DNA of 64,000 nucleotides from Oerskovia turbata (GTDB lineage Bacteria; Actinomycetota; Actinomycetes; Actinomycetales; Cellulomonadaceae), in NCBI RefSeq assembly GCF_000718325.1, contig NZ_JOFV01000002.1, positions 124,001-188,000 of the forward strand, given 5' to 3'. The notes beneath the pieces are model-generated. The model was not told the DNA's origin, made no database searches, and saw nothing but the letters and a program-made list of their open reading frames with translations. Shown one piece after another: positions 59,120-64,000 of this stretch. A program made the translations under genes and the position numbers. How positions within the stretch are numbered: the stretch's first letter is position 1; the number at the start of each line of letters is the position of its first letter.

Positions 59120-60589
59120 TCAGCGCCCGACGGGCGTCCCGGCCTCCTGCGACGCGGGCCCCTTCTGCCCCGCGGAGCCTTCCTGCTCCGTGGAGCCCTC
59201 CTGCCCGACGGCGCCGCCCGGGTCCGGCGGCCCGCTCGCCGTCACCGCGCCGCGAGCAGGCGCGGACACCACCTGGATCGCGACCACGAGGACCGCCGCG
59301 ACCAGCGCGATGACCAGGATCGTGCTGCCGCTCGGGTAGCGCGAGAACACCAGGACCATCAAGGCCCCTGCCAGGACCAGGGCGATCAGGGGCCAGCGCA
59401 ACCGCGCGACCCAGACCTCGAACGGATGGGGCGCGCGACCGCTGTCGCCCGCATGCCCGCGACTGGCAGCGCGCACGAGCCAGTTGAACCCGCCGCGGAC
59501 CGCGACCGCCGACCGGCTGGGGCCCGTGAGGTACGCGGCGAGCACGACGACCACACCGAACGCGAACACCGCGCGCAGCGACGTGCGCAGCGGGACCAGC
59601 ACCGCGTCGATCAGCGCCGTCGCTGCCGAGGGTGACAGGGCGTCCGACGGTACGGCACCCAGGTACACCGACCGGCCGACCGTGATCGCGACCGCGAGGA
59701 TCGCCATCGCCACGACGTACGTGACGCCCGCGAGGATCACCGCCCGACGACGACGCCCGGGCGGTGCCGCCCACACCGCGCCGGCCGCGACCAGGAGCGA
59801 GAGCCACGGCAGGACGTTCGCCGCCTTGCTCAGGGCAGCCACCGCACGCTGCGCCGTCACGACGTCGTCCGACGTGAACAGCACGAACTGCGGGTTGATC
59901 GACGGCAGGTTCTCGACGAACGTGAAACCCCGAGCCGAGAGCCGCTCCGTGACCTCCTCGATCATGGGCCCGAGCGAGAGCGTGACCTGACCGTCCGCGT
60001 CGGCCGTGACCGCCGTGTCGCCCTCTCCCGTGAGGACCGACACGAGGTTCCTGTGCGCCTGGCGGTTCGCGACGATCCACAGCTCCTCGAACGTCGGCGA
60101 CGTGACCATGCGGTCCACGGTCGAACGCACGAACGACTCGCCCTGGCTCGCGAGGAGGGGGGCGAGGCCCTCCACCTGGGGAGGCAGACGGTCGACGTTC
60201 TGCGTGAGCGTCGCGAGCGCCTGCGTGGTCAAGGTCTCCAGATCGATCCGCTCGAGGATCGCGTCCGAGACCTTGGTGCTGATCTCGGCCTGGATCGCAG
60301 GGTCCGAGCCCAGCGGGGTCACGGTCGCGACGTAGTGGTCCGTGTCGAGGATCTCGCCGCGCACGTACCGGGCGACGACCGAGCCCAGCATGAGGACTCC
60401 CGCGAGCACCAGGAGCACCGCGACGGCGGTCCAGCGGAGCCACCCGCCACGGCGGGGCGCCGCGGCGACGACCGGCCCGGAGGGCGGGGCGGCGCGCTCG
60501 GCACGCAGGCGCCGGACCTCCGCCCGCAGGGCCTCGAGCTCTGCTCGTTCGGAGTCGCTGATCGTGGGCCCGCTCGGGATCGTCGCCAT
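59120..60589 (-). CDS. Coiled-coil membrane protein of unknown function
   Basis: This 489-residue protein has an N-terminal coiled-coil-like helix (SERAELEALRAEVRRLRAER, about residues 12-31), a membrane anchor (about 52-70), a large, probably external, helical domain (about 80-255) and about five more hydrophobic segments, ending in a Gly/Glu/Gln-rich tail with repeats such as GQEGS. No family was recognised with confidence. The ATG at 60589 has AGGAGAAGACG upstream. Array B starts about 60 bases before the start codon and may lie within its promoter. Confidence 0.75.
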   Translation of the reverse strand: MATIPSGPTISDSERAELEALRAEVRRLRAERAAPPSGPVVAAAPRRGGWLRWTAVAVLLVLAGVLMLGSVVARYVRGEILDTDHYVATVTPLGSDPAIQAEISTKVSDAILERIDLETLTTQALATLTQNVDRLPPQVEGLAPLLASQGESFVRSTVDRMVTSPTFEELWIVANRQAHRNLVSVLTGEGDTAVTADADGQVTLSLGPMIEEVTERLSARGFTFVENLPSINPQFVLFTSDDVVTAQRAVAALSKAANVLPWLSLLVAAGAVWAAPPGRRRRAVILAGVTYVVAMAILAVAITVGRSVYLGAVPSDALSPSAATALIDAVLVPLRTSLRAVFAFGVVVVLAAYLTGPSRSAVAVRGGFNWLVRAASRGHAGDSGRAPHPFEVWVARLRWPLIALVLAGALMVLVFSRYPSGSTILVIALVAAVLVVAIQVVSAPARGAVTASGPPDPGGAVGQEGSTEQEGSAGQKGPASQEAGTPVGR

Positions 60590-60643
60590 CGTCTTCTCCT
60601 GTCGGCGCGCTGCTGGGACCATCCTTGCGCAGGAGTGCCGAAA

Positions 60644-60747
60644 GCGCCCACGGTGACGCCCCGGACCGCCGAGGGTGACGCACGAGACCCCCGAGGGTGA
60701 CGTGCCCACCCGCCGAGGGCGACGCAACGCCGCGCCCAGGGTGACCG
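60644..60747 (+). repeat. 22-base-period intergenic array B (five units)
   Basis: Five copies of the core CGCCGAGGGTGACG (with C/G and T/C variants) start their shared 9-mer at 60649, 60671, 60693, 60715 and 60737, exactly 22 bases apart. The bases between cores vary. The array lies between the start of the coiled-coil membrane gene and the terminator of ahcY, outside any gene. Confidence 0.92.
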
Positions 60748-60756
60748 CACGCGAAA

Positions 60757-60782
60757 GGCCGGGCTCCTCCCGGAACCCGGCC
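60757..60782 (-). terminator. ahcY terminator
   Basis: GGCCGGG and CCCGGCC form a stem around a 12-base loop with a CC/GG pair inside, about 40 bases after the ahcY stop. On the minus strand TTTCG follows. Confidence 0.7.
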
Positions 60783-60823
60783 CTCCGCCGTCGGGCCCCC
60801 TGCTCAGGGGCGCACACGACCGC

Positions 60824-62356
60824 TCAGTAGCGGTAGTGCTCCGGCTTGTACGGCCCCTCGACAGGGATGCCGAGGTAGTCCGCCTGGCTCGTCGAGAGCT
60901 CGGTCAGGCGCACGCCCAGCGCGTCGAGGTGCAGGCGCGCGACCTTCTCGTCGAGGACCTTGGGCAGACGGTAGACCTGGCGCTCGTACGTGCGCTCGCC
61001 CTCCGGGCGCTTGCTGTCCTCGAAGAGCTCGATCTGCCCGATGACCTGGTTCGAGAACGAGTTGCTCATGACGAACGACGGGTGCCCCGTCGCGTTGCCC
61101 AGGTTCAGCAGACGCCCCTCGGACAGGACGATGATCGAGCACGGCTCCTCGCCGCCCGCGGCCGGGAACGTCCACTCGTGGACCTGCGGCTTGATCTCCG
61201 TGCGCGTGACGCCGGGGATCCGAGCAAGCCCCGCCATGTCGATCTCGTTGTCGAAGTGGCCGATGTTCCCGACGATCGCCTTGTTCTTCATCGCGGCCAT
61301 GTGCTCGGCCGTGACGACGTCCTTGTTGCCCGTGGTCGTGATGAAGAAGTCGGCCTCGTCCAGGACGTCCTCGATGCGCGCGACCTGGAACCCGTCCATC
61401 GCGGCCTGCAACGCGCAGATCGGGTCGACCTCGGACACGATGACGCGCGCGCCCTGGCCGCGGAACGCCTCGGCAGCGCCCTTGCCCACGTCGCCGTAGC
61501 CCGCGACGAACGCGACCTTGCCACCCATGAGGACGTCGGTCGCACGGTTGATGCCGTCTGGCAGCGAGTGGCGGATGCCGTACTTGTTGTCGAACTTCGA
61601 CTTGGTCACCGAGTCGTTGACGTTGATCGCCGGGAACAGCAGCTCGCCCGACTCGGCGAGCTGGTACAGGCGGTGCACGCCCGTGGTCGTCTCCTCCGTC
61701 ACGCCGAGCAGCTGCTCCGCGATGCCCGTCCAGCGCAGCGGGTCGGCCGCGAGCGCCCGGCGCAGGACCGAACGCACGACGTTCATCTCGTGCGTGTGGT
61801 CGGGCTCGCCCGGCAGGGTGTCCGGGGGGACCGTGCCGAGGCGCTCGTACTGGAGCCCCAGGTGGACGAGCATGGTCGCGTCGCCGCCGTCGTCGAGGAT
61901 GAGGTTCGCCCCCTCGGCGCCGTTGCCGCCCGGCCACAGCAGGATCTGCTCGGTGCAGTCCCAGTACTCCTCGAGGCTCTCGCCCTTCCAGGCGAAGACC
62001 GGGACGCCCTGAGGGTCCTCGGGAGTGCCGTGCGGCCCGACGACGATCGCCGCGGCGGCCTCGTCCTGCGTCGAGAAGATGTTGCAGCTGGCCCAGCGCA
62101 CCTGCGCACCGAGCGCGACGAGGGTCTCGATGAGGACGGCCGTCTGGACGGTCATGTGGAGCGAGCCCGCGATGCGCGCACCTGCGAGCGGCTGCGACGC
62201 ACCGAACTCGGCCCGCAGCGCCATGAGCCCGGGCATCTCGTGCTCGGCGAGGCGGATCTGGTGGCGGCCGGCCTCGGCGAGGGACAGGTCACGGACCTTG
62301 TATCGGCCGGGGACCTCGTCGAACGAGGCCTGAGCGGCGGGCGTGGCAGAAGACAT
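60824..62356 (-). CDS. ahcY: Adenosylhomocysteinase
   Basis: This 510-residue NAD-dependent enzyme hydrolyses S-adenosylhomocysteine to homocysteine and adenosine, closing the methylation cycle. It has [11 protein letters not shown] and [20 protein letters not shown] near the N-terminus, [20 protein letters not shown] (about residues 255-275), and the NAD-binding [18 protein letters not shown] (about 290-307). The C-terminus ends PYKPEHYRY as usual for the family. The ATG at 62356 opens on [15 protein letters not shown]. Array C starts about 60 bases upstream. In mycobacteria sahH lies close to mtrA; here a long insertion separates them. Confidence 0.96.
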   Translation of the reverse strand: MSSATPAAQASFDEVPGRYKVRDLSLAEAGRHQIRLAEHEMPGLMALRAEFGASQPLAGARIAGSLHMTVQTAVLIETLVALGAQVRWASCNIFSTQDEAAAAIVVGPHGTPEDPQGVPVFAWKGESLEEYWDCTEQILLWPGGNGAEGANLILDDGGDATMLVHLGLQYERLGTVPPDTLPGEPDHTHEMNVVRSVLRRALAADPLRWTGIAEQLLGVTEETTTGVHRLYQLAESGELLFPAINVNDSVTKSKFDNKYGIRHSLPDGINRATDVLMGGKVAFVAGYGDVGKGAAEAFRGQGARVIVSEVDPICALQAAMDGFQVARIEDVLDEADFFITTTGNKDVVTAEHMAAMKNKAIVGNIGHFDNEIDMAGLARIPGVTRTEIKPQVHEWTFPAAGGEEPCSIIVLSEGRLLNLGNATGHPSFVMSNSFSNQVIGQIELFEDSKRPEGERTYERQVYRLPKVLDEKVARLHLDALGVRLTELSTSQADYLGIPVEGPYKPEHYRY

Positions 62357-62699
62357 GGTGCTCCGAACGACGGTTCTGACGGTGTCGCTCCAGACTACCG
62401 GGGGCGGCTCGCCGCGCGCCGAGGGTGACCACCGTGACCACCGACGGCGACGCCGGCAGGCACCGACGGCGACGGGTACGACCGCCGAGGGCGACGCGGG
62501 AGGGCGCCGAGGGCGACGCTCCCGAGATGCCGGCCCGCGACGGCGCACCAGGTGCGAGAGGAAGATCGCGCACCGACCTGCAGCGACCCGTGGCTCCCGT
62601 AGGAGATACCCCGTGCACAACCGGTCTCCACGGATCGTCGTCCACAGCCGGCCTCGCGTCCCGCACGCCACGGCGACAGCGTTGGGCACGATCCCCGTC
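62357..62699. other. Gap between ahcY and the DUF559 gene
   Basis: This 343-base stretch holds array C (62414-62519) and otherwise GC-rich sequence without a convincing gene. It is the shared upstream region of two divergent genes, so both promoters should be here. No clear boxes were found. Confidence 0.5.
62414..62519 (+). repeat. 22-base-period intergenic array C (five units)
   Basis: The shared 9-mer GA(G/C)GG(T/C)GAC starts at 62421, 62443, 62465, 62487 and 62509, exactly 22 bases apart, with the core CGCCGAGGGYGACG or CACCGACGGCGACG. The bases between cores vary. The array lies in the 343-base gap between the divergent ahcY and DUF559 genes. Confidence 0.93.
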
Positions 62700-63578
62700 A
62701 TGCGAAGCATCGACGACCACGGCCAGCTCCTCCTGCGTTCGACCGACGTCCCGGACCTCGTCCCGGCGCGTCGGGGCGGCCCGCTCCTGCAACGCGTCGC
62801 CCGGGACGTCCTCGCGCCGGCGCAGCACTCACTCACCTATGGCGACCGGGTCCGCGCGGCCCGGCTCACGCTGCCGCCGGACGCCGTCCTGTGCGGCACG
62901 ACGGCCGCGTGGATCCACGGTGTGGACCAGCTGGGCGCTGCGCACCCGGTCGAGGTCGGTGCCCAGCACGGCCGGCGGGTCCGGTCGGTCGACGGCCGTA
63001 CCTCTCGCGGCCGTTCGTTCCACCCCGCCGACGTGCAGGACTCCGCGTGGGGACTCGTCACGACACCCGCTCGTACGGCGTACGACCTCGCCCGCGACCC
63101 TGTGCTCCTGCGGTCCGTCCCACGGCTGGACGCGCTCGTGCGGGTGACGCCCCTGGCCGTCGCCGACGTCTGGCCCGTCGTCGAACGCAACCCGGGAGCC
63201 CGCTGGATCACGATGGTCCCCCGGGCGTTCGACCTCGTGGACGCCGGTGCGGAGTCCGTGCGGGAGTCGATGCTTCGCGTCCTCCTCGCACTGGAGGGCT
63301 TTCCACGTCTCGTCGCGCAGCACGAGCTCCACGACCTGGCGGGGGCGTTCGTGGCGCGGCTCGACCTGGCGAACCCTGAGCTCCGCGTCGGCGTCGAGTA
63401 CGACGGCGCGTACCACCTCGATACCGACCAGGCGGTGAGGGACCGGGTGCGCCGTGAGCGGGTGCGAGCGAACGGGTGGGGACTGCTGGTCGTCGACAAC
63501 ACGCTCTTCACTCAGCGTGGGGCGCTGTTCGCGGCGGTGGCTGCGCTCTTCGCGCAGGCGCAGCGCGCACGCTGGTGA
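62700..63578 (+). CDS. DUF559 domain endonuclease-like protein
   Basis: This 292-residue protein has a C-terminal DUF559 core related to very-short-patch (Vsr) and restriction-like nucleases: [20 protein letters not shown], the His in [14 protein letters not shown], and LLVVDNTLF. The N-terminal 190 residues resemble AbiEi-type regions seen in many actinobacterial relatives, including [14 protein letters not shown]. Substrate and role are unknown; the family is found in many copies per genome in actinobacteria. The gene is flanked by 22-base arrays in opposite orientation. The ATG at 62700 has no strong Shine-Dalgarno. Confidence 0.8.
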   Translation: MRSIDDHGQLLLRSTDVPDLVPARRGGPLLQRVARDVLAPAQHSLTYGDRVRAARLTLPPDAVLCGTTAAWIHGVDQLGAAHPVEVGAQHGRRVRSVDGRTSRGRSFHPADVQDSAWGLVTTPARTAYDLARDPVLLRSVPRLDALVRVTPLAVADVWPVVERNPGARWITMVPRAFDLVDAGAESVRESMLRVLLALEGFPRLVAQHELHDLAGAFVARLDLANPELRVGVEYDGAYHLDTDQAVRDRVRRERVRANGWGLLVVDNTLFTQRGALFAAVAALFAQAQRARW

Positions 63579-63609
63579 CGCCGGCACCCTGCCCGCCCGA
63601 CGGCGCCGC

Positions 63610-63672
63610 TCACCGTCACCCTCGGCGCACCGGAGCATCACCCTCGGCGGGCGCGGACGTCACCCTCGGCGT
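63610..63672 (-). repeat. 22-base-period intergenic array D (three units, inverted)
   Basis: The reverse complement of the array core occurs here, GTCACCCTCGGCG (ATCACCCTC in one copy), with the shared 9-mer starting at 63615, 63637 and 63659, exactly 22 bases apart. The orientation is opposite to arrays A, B and C. It begins 37 bases after the DUF559 stop. The stretch CCCGCCCGACGGCGCCGCTC just before it also occurs at 26415-26434 after ferritin. Confidence 0.9.
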
Positions 63673-64000
63673 CCTCGCCAGATCAACAGTTCGCGCCCGC
63701 GCGCGATAGCAAATCTGCTTGACCAGATCAACGTCACGAAGCAATAACGATCCCGTGAATGGTCAAAACCGCGCGCTTTCAACGATTGCCGGGTCAAGCA
63801 TCTCCCTCGAAACGGCCATGCACACCGGCCACTCGGTAGCAATTCGCTCTGGGATCGGGCAGGGTGCTGGAGACAGATCGACCTGTCCGCGACCGGCTCA
63901 CGCCGGCAGCACGACAGGTCAGCGCCCGCTGCGCCTCGCGGCGGCCACCCACCCGGGTGGCCCCCGGCAGCGGGCCTCGATCCGGTGGACCGTGACGCGC
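63673..64000. other. AT-richer and structured intergenic region at the window end
   Basis: After array D the composition becomes noticeably AT-richer (63690-63850), with repeated GATCAAC and TAGCAA elements. Two nested hairpins follow: GACCTGTC/GACAGGTC (63880-63920, with CCGGC/GCCGG inside) and GCCCGCTG/CAGCGGGC (63924-63975, with an 8-bp GGCCACCC/GGGTGGCC stem inside). No gene was found. It may be a promoter region, a structured RNA or the terminator of a gene beyond the window. Confidence 0.45.

Noticed and set aside
62395..62631. Small ORF on the minus strand within the ahcY/DUF559 gap
   Set aside because: It runs through the repeat array and has no ribosome-binding site or recognisable protein features.
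60644..63672. The 22-base arrays as a CRISPR array
   Set aside because: The conserved core is only about 15 bases and the gaps about 7, too short for CRISPR spacers, and no cas genes are present.

Overview
The window is a gene-dense, very GC-rich stretch of an actinobacterial chromosome. It carries GTG starts, TANNNT-type -10 boxes, the anti-sigma pair sigR-rsrA, a combined kgd-type 2-oxoglutarate enzyme, MtrAB-LpqB, and a 24-residue bL37 ribosomal peptide. The gene set and order fit a member of the order Micrococcales, most plausibly near Cellulomonas, Oerskovia or Cellulosimicrobium. That placement is an inference from gene content, not a computed one.

Layout. 0-5 kb: argS and lysA with a 4-base overlap (both minus), a CynX-like transporter, and a tRNA-Arg(CCG) with its own terminator. 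5-12.3 kb: an alanine-dehydrogenase-like opine or carboxyethylornithine enzyme, a CYTH protein, a Na+/H+ antiporter, a secreted M15 peptidase, and two overlapping CNNM/CBS membrane proteins. 12.5-21.7 kb: an OmpR-type two-component system, kgd, an aldo/keto reductase, an aldose epimerase and a degenerate SGNH protein. 21.7-31.4 kb: a DUF4097-PadR-DUF4097 operon with paired palindromes upstream, bL37, rsrA-sigR with a sigma-R type promoter, ferritin, a DoxX-like protein, aroA-rsgA-hisN and a DUF6912-like protein. 31.4-36.4 kb: a CpaE-like ATPase with an SAF protein, a BldC-like helix-turn-helix protein, a LysM protein and an Rv3235-family protein. 36.4-47.1 kb: secA, a YcaQ-type glycosylase, hpf, comF, lpqB, mtrB and mtrA, in the order familiar from mycobacteria. 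47.3-55.4 kb: a membrane protein, DUF4129, DUF4350, MoxR, DUF58, SpoIIM and RDD, the same module as mycobacterial Rv3689-Rv3695. 55.3-63.6 kb: an acyltransferase, a NarL-type two-component system, a coiled-coil membrane protein, ahcY and a DUF559 nuclease.

How genes work together. Several blocks are translationally coupled by ATGA or GTGA overlaps: argS/lysA, the CNNM pair, the first response regulator/kinase pair, rsrA/sigR, mtrA/mtrB/lpqB, SAF/CpaE, and DUF4129/DUF4350/MoxR. Many other genes have a TANNNT hexamer 5-7 bases before the start codon, which suggests leaderless mRNAs.

The most unusual signal is a family of intergenic arrays at about 21.5, 60.7, 62.45 and 63.64 kb. Each is made of a 15-base core (consensus SCGCCGASGGYGACG) repeated at an almost exact 22-base period. 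Two of these arrays, in opposite orientation, flank the DUF559 nuclease gene. Other regulatory candidates are a shared G5-ATGT-C5 palindrome near the NarL-type two-component system, palindromes upstream of kgd, and a shared DnaA-box-like element in the SAF/LysM region.
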